Assembly: GCA_023634235.1 (NCBI GenBank)
Contig: JAMKCF010000028.1
Span: 2,598,001 to 2,662,000 of the forward strand
Source: Pisaster brevispinus
Lineage: Eukaryota > Echinodermata > Asteroidea > Forcipulatida > Asteriidae
Length of the DNA: 64,000 nt
Reading direction: 5' to 3'
The notes under the pieces are model-generated. The model did no database searches. It had not been told where the DNA came from and saw only the letters and a list, made by a program, of their open reading frames with translations. Shown here one piece after another: positions 23,601-34,025 of this stretch (position 1 is the stretch's first letter; the number at the start of each line of letters is the position of its first letter). The position numbers were made by a program, and so were the translations under genes.

Positions 23601-24800
23601 TCTATCTGGGCTGCAGAACCTAGTTTGTAATTGTCTCCTTATTGTAGCATAATTAGTGTAGAAGGAAACAGTCCAATAATGAGTTAGATTATATAAGAGG
23701 GGTGCGGTTCAGTACAAAGAATGAGTGAAAACCAGCGAGGGAGTTACAGTATGTAGATGAAATGTGAGTTTCAGTGTGAACCAAAATCTAAGAGTGAGAG
23801 GTTGTGAGAGGGACTGCTAGCCACTGACCATCCGACAGTAGATTTGTGTGTCAGTTGACACAGATTACAGATGTCAAAGCCTTTGCCCAGTAGATACTGC
23901 AACTGGGGCAAATCAAAATCTGCATGCGGCATACTGGCCGTATAGTACACATGTATGGAGGCAGCACGACCCAACCAGCACAACTTTATAGTGACGGACG
24001 TCGCATTGGAAATCCGTAAGTTCTGACCCTATACTCTTAATTTTTGTAAGGGAACCTGCATTGATTAATTTGTGAACTAAATTTGCGTAAGCTCAAAGAG
24101 ATGCGGAATTGCAGAATTGCTGAATTGCTGAATTGCTGAATTGCTACAGATAAAATTGTATGTTGAATCAATACCAAAGAAATGTGGAAGTGCATTGAAA
24201 GATGTATTATTCAAAGTAATTATCTTTTGCTGTGCAACCAAATCATGTATTTCCAATGTTTCGATAGTTTGGGTTGGTTACTTTAACTTATAGATGGCCG
24301 TTGATAACGGGAGAGTTTGACGGAAGAGAGGACAGATACCTACCGAGAGACGGGCTAAAGACTGTTAAACGGACTGGAGAGCCGTCATTGCCAGACTGAG
24401 TGTGCTAGGCAGAGAAAGAGCAGGCTCCAAGACAGAGAGCACAACTCGTAGTCTACTCCCCAAACCAATTACAGTTATCGGCAGAGTATCATTTTTTTAA
24501 ATGAACAATTAAGTTTATGTATGAATGTTGCGAGGTGCCAGCCAGTACAAACACGAACGTTAAAAACCGAGAGTAGTTTTATGTACTGTATGGGTTGCAG
24601 AGACAACCTTATTAAGTTGCGTGGAAAGCTCCAAGTAACCGCGGCTCAGTTCATGTAACTACTAGAGCCAAGCAACTGTGAGAAAGTAGAAATAAGAAAC
24701 GAGGGTGAATTAACTTTTGCTGAAGTTTCTTTTGAGCTGTTATTTTAAGTCCTAGTTTATGTGTAAATATTTGTAATCATTGAATAAATTTGTAAATTCA
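23601..24800 (+). other. Possible solo-LTR-like or promoter-bearing segment
   Basis: A TATA box (TTATATAAGAGG, 23690) is followed about 25 bp later by TTCAGTAC. A polyadenylation-type AATAAA is at 24783. A short TGAATTGC tandem run lies at 24114-24145. I find no second copy in the window and no clear termini, so the LTR reading is weak. Confidence 0.25.
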
Positions 24801-24894
24801 TGTTTAAGAAGAAAAGGACAGGATTCTGGCATTGGAACTTATTTTCTATCTGTTTATTTTGACCCGGTACTGACAGTTTTATCATTTTGTGCAG

Positions 24895-24978
24895 GTTCAC
24901 CACTTTGTTCTGAACGAAGGCATAGAACTATCATGACTTCTCCTCAACCATACGGCCAGGCCATGCCAATGCAGCAGG
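24895..24978 (+). CDS. Exon of Pro/Gln-rich PPPY protein (unidentified)
   Basis: Acceptor TTTGTGCAG and donor CAG G|GTGAGC. The open frame reads SPLCSERRHRTIMTSPQPYG then QAMPMQQ. Its phase matches the next exon at 25846, giving MQQAYIQQPG across the join. The protein's N-terminal part is not identified upstream. Confidence 0.5.
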
Positions 24979-25845
24979 GTGAGCTCAAACCATTGAGTTG
25001 CTGAAGAATTCCAAACCTAGGCCTGTGATTTCTCAGGCTTTTTCCTGGTTTCAGGATTTTCCATTGACCTCCCTTGGGCTTCAGAGTTTCTTGAAAGAGG
25101 CAAACTTGCAAACATTTTGTTTAATCACAGGATGTGGCAAATATTGTACACATGGTCATTTTATATGATGGCCACACACAGGCTCAAACCTTTGACCTCC
25201 ATGAGTGTGTGCTCATCTTGTGTTGATGAACATGACCATATGTACACAGTGTAAGCTACATCCTGTGATTAGTGTCGCAGCAAAAAGTCACAAAGTCAAA
25301 CCAGAACTGATAAGAATAAAGTCATTAGTGTAGTTAGCTCCGCCTTGAACAAAAGGATCAAGGCGCAATAACGAATAGTCATTCACATTGTACTGTATGT
25401 ACAAGCTCATATACCCACAAACAGTTTATGTATACAGTACGTAAGCACATGTCTGTAACAGTGTATCCGAGCAGCAAGCATGGGGTGTGCTGTGTGCGGG
25501 GCAAAATGCGACTTTAATCATTCCATGCAGCTGACATGCCTTGATCAAGGCTACAGTTCATCAAGCCTTCCTTAAGCATTCCTGAAACCATCTCAACTCC
25601 TTAGGCATATTCAGCACTGGCAACCAAATTGGTGTTCAGCCTGCAAGTCAAGCAATAAACCACAAATGAAACTGACTGGTTAAGTTTTCAATAGTTTTTG
25701 GGTTGAACAAAGAAAACTTGACTAGAGCCGGACTTGAACCTGAGACCTCCGCATTAACAGTCTTGCACTAAAAAGCAAGAGGAATCCGCCCCTTTATTGA
25801 ATACTCAAATGACAGACAAGTCGTAACATCTTTTTCCCTCTTCAG
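24979..25845. other. Intron with a minus-strand SINE fragment
   Basis: 25110-25265 contains partly inverted text (ATGACCATATGTACACAGTG against GTACACATGGTCATTTTATA), a probable short foldback. 25695-25775 is a minus-strand piece of the tRNA-Asn-type SINE (reads GAGGTCTCAGGTTCAAGTCC on the minus strand). Confidence 0.5.
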
Positions 25846-26039
25846 CCTACATTCAGCAGCCTGGACATCCCCAACAGATGCAGGGCTATGCCATTTCACC
25901 GCCGCAGGCCTACCATGCTCCACCCTCCAACATGGCGCCCCAGCTTGCCTTATGTGGGAACCAATACCCCGCAGTTCCGCCTCCGTACTACCAGTTAGAG
26001 GAAAAGCCGGGAACCACCTTGCCTGAACCTCAGGCATAA
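25846..26039 (+). CDS. Terminal exon of Pro/Gln-rich PPPY protein
   Basis: Reads AYIQQPGHPQQMQGYAISPP, QAYHAPPSNMAPQLALCG, NQYPAVPPPYYQLEEKPG, TTLPEPQA and stops with TAA at 26037. Low-complexity Pro/Gln/Tyr-rich tail with a PPPY motif, the kind bound by WW-domain proteins such as NEDD4-family ligases. Cytosolic tails of several small membrane proteins look like this, so family cannot be assigned. No lesion: one of the few clean coding stretches here. Confidence 0.6.
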
Positions 26040-26440
26040 AGATGGACTGTCAAGAGATAGCCATGGGGGGGGCAGCAGACTGACAACAGGTAGCACGAGT
26101 AACCTTGCAACTCAAAAATTCATATCAAGCAAAACGAGTGACGTATTCACAATTTTTAAAACTAATTAACAAGATTATGCAGGGGTGTGGGGCAGACATG
26201 AAGAAAAAATGTTAAGAACATACCTCCCAAGAAGTAGTTCAGCTTAGAAGAAAAGGTTTCCAATGTAAATGGTATGGAATTTAAACCTGTTTGAGTACTC
26301 AGTATGAACAAGTATTAAATCTAGTGGCTTGTTATTTTGACCAAATCAGAATCCTTTCACCCAACACTTACAAAAAGTATACAGAAAAACACGTATGGTT
26401 TTTAATCGTTTTTTAAAAAGGTTTTTAACAGACTTTAAAT
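26040..26440. other. Probable 3' UTR and flank
   Basis: AT-rich, no exon. AGTATTAAATC near 26312 is not a clear poly(A) signal. Nothing else seen. Confidence 0.35.
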
Positions 26441-26449
26441 AGAGTAAGA

Positions 26450-26590
26450 TATTGACTAATAGGGAGACCGCCAACATAGGGCTGGATAGCTCAGTTGGTA
26501 GAGCGCCGGTACGTTAATCCGGAGGTCGTTGGTTCAAGTCCCGCTCCAGTCAATTTTTCTTTGTTCAAACCCAAATTATTTAAATAGAGT
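26450..26590 (+). repeat. tRNA-Asn-like SINE copy
   Basis: GGATAGCTCAGTTGGTAGAG, anticodon-loop-like ACGTTAA (GTT) and GGTTCAAGTCCCGCTCCAG. The conserved tail is CAATTTTTCTTTGTTCAAAC and the head AGGGAGACCGCCAACAT. It is a SINE rather than a gene because head and tail recur at 32.9 and 34.15 kb. Confidence 0.8.
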
Positions 26591-26774
26591 AATGAGTGTA
26601 ATTTTGTGTGTGGACTTTTCAAAACAGAGGATCGGGGGTGGGGAAAATGTTTGTGTTTGCATTGTTTTTGACCTGAAATGTAAGTTAAACCACGTCACAC
26701 CATAACAAATTAAAGTGTTGTTGCTGTCCTGTTGGACAGGTTGTTAAAAACTAACCTTGCCTAGGTCAGCTTGT

Positions 26775-27070
26775 GTAAACTAACTAGGGACGATCACACA
26801 CACATGGTTTAACACCACTAAACCATGTAACGTTGGATGGTTTCAGTTTACCATCGAGAGTAAACTAACAAGGGATGATCACACATGGTTTAACACCACT
26901 AAACCATGTCGAGTGGGCTGGTTTCAGTTTACCAATGAGGTAAACTAACTAGGGACGACCACACATGGTTTAACACCACTAAACCATGTCGAGTGGGACG
27001 GTTTCAGTTTACCAACGAGAGTAAACTAACTAGGGATGACCACACTTGGTTTAAACACCACTAAACCAAT
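26775..27070. repeat. Tandem ~82-bp hairpin units
   Basis: GTAAACTAAC starts units at 26775, 26860, 26940 and 27021. Each unit contains ACATGGTTTA...TAAACCATGT around ACACCAC, a 10-bp stem hairpin, and GGTTTCAGTTTACC. The last unit has changed arms (CTTGGTTTAA). Confidence 0.88.
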
Positions 27071-27440
27071 TCACCTGATGTCATTATCACAATCATCTTG
27101 GTTGCTCCATTCTGGGTGTCAATGTCCTTGTGTTCTACAGTGTATAGTGTAGTGCCAATTCCAGGGCCAAATTTAATAAAGCTGCTTGATTTTCTGCTAA
27201 GCAAAAAGAAGCAGGATACCAGTCATAAATGGTACATGTGGAATGCTATTTTGGCTGGTCACCTTATTCTTGAAAGCATGATGTTATTGTTCTTAGCTAC
27301 TTTTTGCACTTAAGCAGCTCTATGAAATTTGGCCCAGGCGACGGCGTTTACATGCTTACCTTAAATTTTTACTTCCATTTTGACTCCCAAAATGTGAGCA
27401 TGGCCAACAGTAACCATGAGTGACATTGGTGTAAGGGGTC
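27063..27440. mobile_element. Inverted-repeat element interrupted by a MITE
   Basis: Same element as 16730-16925. Its middle is interrupted by the GGGCC-type MITE at 27174-27335. Confidence 0.7.
27174..27335. mobile_element. Palindromic MITE, nested
   Basis: Ends GGGCCAAATTTAATAAAGCT and the inverse AGCTCTATGAAATTTGGCCC. Internal GAAGCAGGATACCAGTCAT matches the copy at 3142. Confidence 0.8.
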
Positions 27441-27481
27441 AATTCATGGGTTAATATGATTCGACCATTCCATTAACAACA

Positions 27482-27595
27482 GGACCCAATTTCGTAACTC
27501 TGCTTACCACAGAACTGTTTGCTTGTTAACAAATGGCCCATCTTTAAGCACTGTAAGCATGGATTTCTGTAGAAAGAGGCACCGTGAAATTGGGC
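27482..27595. mobile_element. Diverged palindromic MITE
   Basis: Ends GGACCCAATTTCGTAACTC and GTGAAATTGGGC. Short and diverged. Confidence 0.55.
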
Positions 27596-28820
27596 ACTTG
27601 GCAAGTGGTAAATGCCCAGTTATGAAAGAAGTATTCAGTTACAATTGAAGGGTGATTACCTCCATGCCCTGGTTTTTGCCTCGGTGGATCTTGAAATGTT
27701 CTTGAACAAATTGTTCATTTCTCTCATAGAGGTGCCCTTTTTGACAGAGGAAGAACTGTGTTGCCCTCAAGAACAAAGTAGCAGGCTTGTGTGTGTGTGT
27801 GTGGGTAGGTATTCACAATCAAACCAGGAACCAGGGCTTGAGTTTGAGAAGAAAATCCTAAACACTGCGGGGCTTGTACCTCAAAACTTTTACTGGACTA
27901 GAAATTTGTTTACAAGACCAGAACAAAAACGAGAAAAAAGTTATTTTCACAGTTTAAACTGTTTTATTTGTACAGACACTGAGAGAAAATTTATCTCATT
28001 TGTCTTTTTATCTAGGTAAGTAATTTTCAATACTCAACAGCAGTGAAACATATTTATCAGCCTCAAAGTCAACATTTGAACATTACTTTTAAAAAAAGAA
28101 GACAATCCACTGTGTAGTATCAATAATTATTCAATTGAAAAACACAAGTCTTTAATTTACTGTCCCACAAAGCTAAAATCACTGGCCTGGGGCCTGCGTT
28201 CTAGTGTTAATTTTGAGCCCTGGGGACCTATAACAAAAGAGGACAATTGGGTTCCTGCTTGGGGTAAAGATCCCCAGTTGGAAAGTGTGTATAAAACTAA
28301 AGAGGGACAACAGGAGGTTGCCGGTTGCAGGTGTTTACACACTTGTGTGTCGGGGGGGGGGGTGGGGAGAGGGGGTTGTCTACCCATCATTGGAACCGAA
28401 AACATTAACAACTATTGACTACTTTTTTTGCAGTATTCAGTGCTGTAGGCGAGTCCATGTTGCCCGAGTCCGAGGCACAGTGCCCCCCCCCCCCCCGAGG
28501 GGGAGCCCTCCAGCACTAGTCATATTGATTGACAAACACCTTTGTATACAACTTGTGTAATATATTCTTAAGAACTGTTTTGTGACTACAATTGTCCAAA
28601 AAGTATGAAGTTTAAACTTTACCGAGGAGTTTGAGCTCATGTTCACCAGTACTTTTTCAGTTGCTTTTAGCAAGACACAATTTCTTTTGTAGCCATTTGA
28701 CAACATTTTGACAAATCAACAGTGTAATTTTAATTGGTTATAATATGTCAGACTATATATAAATATATTCAGTTGTTATAGCATATAAACTGTTAGGGTG
28801 ACACATCAAGGCCTGGAGCA
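27596..28820. repeat. Mixed dispersed repeats
   Basis: 27825-28020 matches the inter-exon part of the 52-55 kb units (CCAGGGCTTGAGTTTGAGAA, then a run ending TTACAAGACCAGAA). 28060-28240 belongs to the family at 15.2 kb. C14 (28483) and G10 (28350) homopolymers are present. No exon. Confidence 0.5.
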
Positions 28821-28821
28821 G

Positions 28822-28957
28822 GTTTCACAATAAGCTAAGATTGATCTTAACTGTGTATCAATCTCAGTTGCCAAGCAAAGTGTCGTCAAACAAATCACTT
28901 TACTGTAATTCTTGTCAAAACATCTTAAGATGAATCTAAGTACTTTGTGAAATCATA
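28822..28957. mobile_element. Small palindromic MITE (TTTCACAA ends)
   Basis: CAGGTTTCACAATAAGCTAA followed by GATTGATCTTAA is matched in inverse orientation by TTAAGATGAATCTAAGTACT followed by TTGTGAAATC. Confidence 0.6.
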
Positions 28958-29489
28958 GAGAAAGGACCACGGAAGGACTTTCTCTATGGTGAAATCAAGC
29001 TCTGGAATTCTACCTTGAAATGAGCACGGCAATTTTCAGTTTGCAAAGGGCATTCCCAACAATATTAAAGTCTATTGGAAATTTTTAGGCATCAAGGCCA
29101 AGACCAGGGCAACACTGAAGGCCTCGCGCTTTGTGGCCTCTATGAAAAGCCCGGCTCATACTTTCTGTGAGTACGATTTCTCAAGAGTTGAGCTGTGCTC
29201 TTGCAAAACATTCGCAGCGAAAACAGAGTTGTGACGCAAACATTTGGAATTATGAACCAGGCTTAATTCCTGGCATGCACATCTTCTTCCTGTAGTTCAA
29301 CAAGAGTTTAAAGGTTATATTTGTTTAAAGGTTGTAGTTTAAAGGTTTATTATCCCAATGTTTGACTATGATTCCATTTATACATGGTTTTGCTTTTTAG
29401 CTGTTGACACATTCCGACTTTATTCATCTGTAATAAAAGTTGTCCCGTTTCTTATGATATTTGATTAATTTATATTCGTACCAAAGAGG

Positions 29490-29580
29490 CGTGTTCGTAT
29501 GGCTGAACCAATTGAGTGTGGGTTCGATTGCGAGTGTCCTTGAGCTAGGCACTTCCTTGAGCTAGGCACTTGACACTATT
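29490..29580 (+). repeat. tRNA-derived SINE remnant
   Basis: GTGGGTTCGATTGCGAGTGT is a B-box-like motif. It is followed by a duplicated 18-bp run, TTCCTTGAGCTAGGCACTT-like. Confidence 0.4.
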
Positions 29581-29584
29581 GAGT

Positions 29585-29780
29585 CCTATGAAACATGCTA
29601 ATATACCTTTTGCATTGGCGTCATACAGCCGCCATTTAGAGGTAAACCGATGACGAAACAATGGAAATGCACAGTTTGTATGCGTGGTGCTCAGGATTGA
29701 CCGATGAACAACCTCCATTTGACCTCTAGGCGAGGGCGCCCATCTCAAATGACGTCATGTGCATCAGGTCTATTACACTT
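29585..29780. repeat. Dispersed repeat, copy 1 (second at 35450-35640)
   Basis: Shared order: GACGTCATxCAGCCGCC, CCGATGAxGAAACAATGGAAA, TTTGACCTCTA, AACGTCATxTG and AGGTCTATTA. Confidence 0.75.
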
Positions 29781-30039
29781 ACTCGTGCGAACAGACAGTT
29801 GTTGGTAGGACTTTGTCAGTTGTGGGGGATTGTTGCCCGCCCCCCCCTGGCTACCCCGCTGTACTCTAATTCCGACAGACCTTAACCCTAACCCTTATGT
29901 ATAAGAGGGGGTTTATCGCGGGAAGATTTTTTAATGACTACTTTTCAAGTGAAAATGGTGTATTTTTTATAGTAAATTTGCTTGCAGGTCTTTTTTATGC
30001 ACTAGTTTAATTAGTTTGGCTGAGCTAATTAGTGAACCA

Positions 30040-30235
30040 ATTTGACTGGGTGCCTACGGATGATGGTTTGGGATATAAGGAAGACAGTAATGAAAAGATT
30101 AAGGAATTGCGAATTCCGTTCTGTCTGTCAAAGCCGGTCGTTGACAAGGTTTTAAAAAATTTGGTGCTAGCACCAAATTTGTGCCAGCACCATTTGGTGC
30201 CGGCACTAAAGTTAGTGCTGACTTGAGTCTGGTCT
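30040..30235 (+). repeat. Left flanking direct repeat of the hairpin array
   Basis: GATGGTTTGGGATATAAGGA, CGGTCGTTGACAAGGTTTT and AGTGCTGACTTGAGTCTGGT correspond to text at 31.01-31.18 kb. It also contains a local inverted cluster TTGGTGCTAGCACCAA. Confidence 0.7.
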
Positions 30236-30589
30236 TCTTCATCACAAACAAGGAATCCGCACAAAAAGCAAGTTTGTAAACTAAAGGTAGTAAGTTCTCA
30301 TTCTAAATTTCGATATTATTGTAACTTATAAGCAATCGTTTTAAAGAATGCGATGAGATATATATTGAAATGTTAAACACTATTTTGCTGGCGGTTTCTC
30401 TGACCATAGGAACTAGGAACTCATCGCTCTGAAGTATGACTCTGATGTCTTTTTGATGATGTCTCGGCTCTTTCGCTGGCTGGCTCTGCCCCATTGTTGT
30501 TGGCTCATTTAAATTCTATCTCTTCAAGGTTCTTGTTTTCCAAACGGCACACACAGTACACAGTACAGAGTACAGGTTCCCCCCCCCTA

Positions 30590-30960
30590 GAAAAAGCCTG
30601 CATTTTGAAAAAATCCTTAACTTTGTATTTTTAAAACGGCGGACTGGAATAAACAAGTTAAATTTGTTTTTCTATGCCTAAACAAGGAAAGCCTGCGTTT
30701 CGAAAATACCCTACAGTGGGTATTTTCGAAACGGCGGATCAGAATGACCAGGCTCTGAGGTTTTTCACAAAGCCTGAAGAAGGAAAGCCTGCGTTTCGAA
30801 AATACCCATCAGGGTTATTTCGAAACGGTGGACTGTAATTGCCAGGCTTTTAGGTTTTCAAAGCCTGAAAAGGGTAAGCCTGCGTTTCGAACATACTCTA
30901 AAGTGGGTATTTTCGAAACGGTGGAATCGAATTTCCAGGCTTTAACAAAAAATTCAAATC
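30590..30960. repeat. Tandem ~95-bp hairpin units
   Basis: About four units. Most have a strong hairpin: GCGTTTCGAAAATACCC, a short loop, GGGTATTTTCGAAACGG. Each is followed by CCAGGCTnTnAGGTTTT-like text and AAAGCCTG. The first unit is diverged. Confidence 0.85.
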
Positions 30961-31009
30961 CCAAACAACTACATGTATTTTGTGAAACAATTATTTAATC
31001 GGGACCCAT

Positions 31010-31185
31010 TTGGATTATGATTTGGGATGTACGAAAGACATGCAATTGCGAGTAGAAACAATTTAAGATTTGACGATTTTACAGGTTCAGGGTTACCTTC
31101 GCACTGTCAATGACGGTCGTTAACAAGGTTTTTGAAATTTTTCTGCTGGCACTAAATGTAGTGCCGACTTCAGTCTGGTCTGTGT
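31010..31185 (+). repeat. Right flanking direct repeat of the hairpin array
   Basis: Diverged copy of 30040-30235 in the same orientation. Confidence 0.65.
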
Positions 31186-31334
31186 GGGCCTTTGTGTAGA
31201 CACAATCACAGACCGCAGATCGACTGAAAACCTGCCGTAGATTTTCAACTTTCAAAATTTATAATGATCCGTCTGGAGTCCTTTATTGACATTAAATACA
31301 CGTTAAGCATAAAGTATTGCTGTAAGTGTAAGTC

Positions 31335-31502
31335 ATGGGCAAACAGAATAAAGGCAGGCCTGCCAGGCGCTATGAAACCAATGGAAAGAAAGACGCCGAC
31401 GTTAAACCAAAACAAATTGATGACAGTGGAATGGAATCAGGAATGGAGTCGGATATGGAGACGGACATGGAGACGGACACGGTTGCTCCCACAGAGAGAC
31501 AG
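31335..31502 (+). CDS. DDX54: DDX54-like first coding exon
   Basis: The ATG opens 56 codons: MGKQNKGRPARRYETNGKKD, then a run of ME/MD repeats with GMESDMETDMETDT, ending PTERQ|GTAAAA. A basic then acidic N-terminus is usual for DDX54, a nucleolar DEAD-box RNA helicase involved in ribosome biogenesis. Assignment relies on phase continuity with the next exon; the sequence itself is low complexity. ATGs lie at 31264 (other frame) and 31335; the latter gives the basic start. Confidence 0.55.
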
Positions 31503-32639
31503 GTAAAATTATATCACCAGCACTTGGTACTATTTATTACTTATTCCTACAATGACCAGTGGGCTTATACATAACTAGTATTTAGGCAGTGTACATATGT
31601 GAAAGATTAAGAACAATCGTATTCAGCTAACCCGTTTTTAACCAGCTTTCACTTTTATTATAATTATATAAAAACTCTAAAATAGTAATTAGTATTTTAA
31701 AAAAGACCCCAGGCATACCGGGCCGGCTAACTGGGGCGCTGTACTCCTTTAAAAATGTTTTTAACAACTTCGGTAGTTCGATGGAAGATGTCAAAAATTT
31801 GTTGAAGAGATATACTTGCAATTAATGACTGAACAGTGGATGTCAAATGTTCATGACATTAGGTAGCTATGGCCTAAGTTGCCCCTAGCAAAGCCACCCC
31901 CTGACGACAGAGTCACCCCCGACAAAGCTGCCCCGTGTTAAAGTTTGAGTAATAAAGTCATTTTACAAAGTGACTATGCAATTTTTTTTTTTAGGCCTGA
32001 CGTTTCAACTTTTGTTTCGAGTCTTTCATGAAGGCTTTTGCTTTAGCTTCTAAGAGAGGCTCCAAGTTTAATCTGCTAGAGTTGTTAACAAGTTGGTAAA
32101 AAACAATGGGGTGCCTACCCTTAATTAAAAGTAAATAATAAACAAGTTTTAAAAAAGGTACAAAATTTAATGAAAATTTAAACACAAACTATGTTCCATG
32201 AACGTACACCAAAACCAAGTAATACATTTTATTGCAACCTTTGTGGGAGGGGGTCTACCAGCGTTGGATGGTAACATTTTAATGTTTCTTGTTTTTTATC
32301 ACTTTAACAGCCCCGAAGGACTTCATCATCCAGGAGATCCTAAACAGGTCCATTCCACATATCTAAGATGGGGGGGGGGGGTTAGTTCCCAGAGTTGTGT
32401 AAAAAAAAATTATGGGCTGTGAAATGTTTTCCTTGCATACAAATGTACACAAAATCTGGTATACCAGTGCACATAAGCACAGAGCTACACAGATCTAACC
32501 CTCTGATAAGTGAAACAATCTGTTCAGCTGTCTCTTCTCTGTATGCTTGGCTTGTCAAGTCTTGTCAACTGGTTGTTGAAGGCCACCACTCAATGAATTG
32601 AGCAATTTTTAGCCAATAGGGCGAGGCGTTTCCTTCTGC

Positions 32640-32725
32640 CAATCACACAAAATTTGGGGATGCAAAAGCAAAGGCCCTTAGTTCTGGCAACAAGTACTTT
32701 CAGGACTCCTTGGAAAGATGACTGA
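32640..32725. repeat. Fragment inverted relative to 18000-18100
   Basis: GGGGATGCAAAAGCAAAGGC followed by CCTTAGTTCTGGCAAC is the reverse complement of the 18.0 kb segment. Confidence 0.7.
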
Positions 32726-32817
32726 AAACAACAAAAGAAGTAAATAAAGTAAATACACATTTCCTATCACCCCAAAACATTGTGGCTTATTACTTGATAT
32801 TTATTATTAAAAAGTCG

Positions 32818-33062
32818 CATCCCCTTAAGGTGATCCCATCATGGGTGCCGCTTCCCAGGTTGTATCGTAAACTTGAGTGTGATCCCTGGCTGCACGGCAG
32901 CTAACAGTTGAATGGCTTCTGACTGGCACCCCCGAACAAAGATATTGACTTATAGGGAGACCGCCAACATATGACTGGATAGCTCAGTTAGTAGAGTGCC
33001 GGTAGTTAATCCGGAGGTCGTTGGTTCAAGTCCCGCTCCAGTAAATTTTTCTTTGTTCAAAC
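32818..33062 (+). repeat. Composite SINE with tRNA-Asn-like module at the 3' side
   Basis: CCCCTTAAGGTGATCCC opens a ~150-bp conserved block. It is followed by AGGGAGACCGCCAACAT, the tRNA-like GGATAGCTCAGTTAGTAGAG and GGTTCAAGTCCCGCTCCAGT, and the tail TTTTTCTTTGTTCAAACCC. Confidence 0.8.
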
Positions 33063-33190
33063 CCAAATTACCCCAATAAAGTAGGGGGCAACTTTTTCGG
33101 TGGGCGACTCTATCATTTTACGACTTTGCTAGGGGGCGACTTTCTAGTGGCCGACTTTTCTGGGGGGCGAGATGACTGGTTTCCAAGAGT

Positions 33191-33277
33191 GTTATGGCTC
33201 TTTTTAACATAGGTCTTGTCATACTCATAGTCGTAATGGTGACTATGATAATACCAAAGTTAAAAGAGAGCCATAAC
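33191..33277. mobile_element. Tiny palindromic MITE
   Basis: GTTATGGCTCTTTTTAAC and its inverse GTTAAAAGAGAGCCATAAC enclose a second inverted pair around CATAGTC/GACTATG. Confidence 0.65.
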
Positions 33278-33516
33278 AACAGTCCAACAAGTTTGGCTAC
33301 AGTACATGTACATCATACATGTTCATGTCATACAAGTTGCTGCTGATACATACACAGTTTACCGAAGTTACAATAATTGAAAAACTGCCAATGGACAGCA
33401 TGTTCTATGTACAAACTATTTAGTTTTTCAGTGAAACTCAAAATATCATAATTGTGTACAACACTAGTCAACAGTAAAGAATTCAAATTCTTGTTCTTAC
33501 CCCCCCCCCCCCCCAG

Positions 33517-33643
33517 CCTGGAAGAGTGTCCATTGGTTTTCCCAAGCTAGACGGTTACACTTCAGATGCAGAGCCCAATACAAGAGAACTTGTTAAACAG
33601 ATGAACAGGAAGAAGAAGAAGTCTGGAGGTTTCCAGTCGATGG
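33517..33643 (+). CDS. DDX54: DDX54-like exon (GGFQSMG)
   Basis: Phase-0 start: [43 protein letters not shown], donor G|GTGAGA. It matches DDX54 [20 protein letters not shown] then SGGFQSMG. The acceptor is a C14 run followed by AG. Intact. Confidence 0.85.
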
Positions 33644-33949
33644 GTGAGACATTTCTTTCTTTAAATGTAGGGTCGCTGATTGGTTTTTGTCATCGTAATG
33701 CTAATTTACAGGCAACATTTTAACAAAAGATACAATAAAAGTTACATGTGAAATTTTCAGCTGAACACAGTGTTTATTTGCTTAGAAATTTACAAAAAAA
33801 ACCTGTCACTGTATTTGTACTGTGATGATGTTGAATCCTTAGCAACAGTCGCAGCCGTAGCTGTAGCAACCTATTCAGTTAGGGTCTTATCCACATTTTG
33901 TGATAAGAGGTCAAATATTAATTGTTTGAGCTGATCTGTGTCTTTGTAG

Positions 33950-34020
33950 GTTTAAGTAATCCAGTGTCTAACGGAATTATGAAGAAAGGTTACAAGATTC
34001 CAACACCAATCCAGAGAAAG
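33950..34020 (+). CDS. DDX54: DDX54-like exon (Q motif)
   Basis: [20 protein letters not shown] followed by IQRK|GTTAGT: the DEAD-box Q motif (GYKxPTPIQ). Phase agrees with the exon at 33517 and the acceptor is TTTGTAG. Six bases after the donor a composite SINE begins. Confidence 0.87.
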
Positions 34021-34025
34021 GTTAG

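Larger units (their letters stand above)
31870..33175. mobile_element. Possible element bounded by AGTCGCCCCC-type inverted repeats
   Basis: 31875-31935 has GTTGCCCCTAGCAAAGCCAC and GACAAAGCTGCCCC. 33080-33175 has the inverted equivalents AGGGGGCAACTTTT, GACTTTGCTAGGGGGCGACT and CTGGGGGGCGAG. Imperfect, with a SINE inside. Confidence 0.4.

Noticed and set aside
26485..26553. tRNA-Asn gene
   Set aside because: The anticodon loop has C at position 33 and lacks a clean acceptor stem pairing; conserved flanks recur elsewhere, so it is a SINE.
26775..27070. CRISPR-like array
   Set aside because: Spacer-like segments are themselves conserved between units, and the DNA is eukaryotic.
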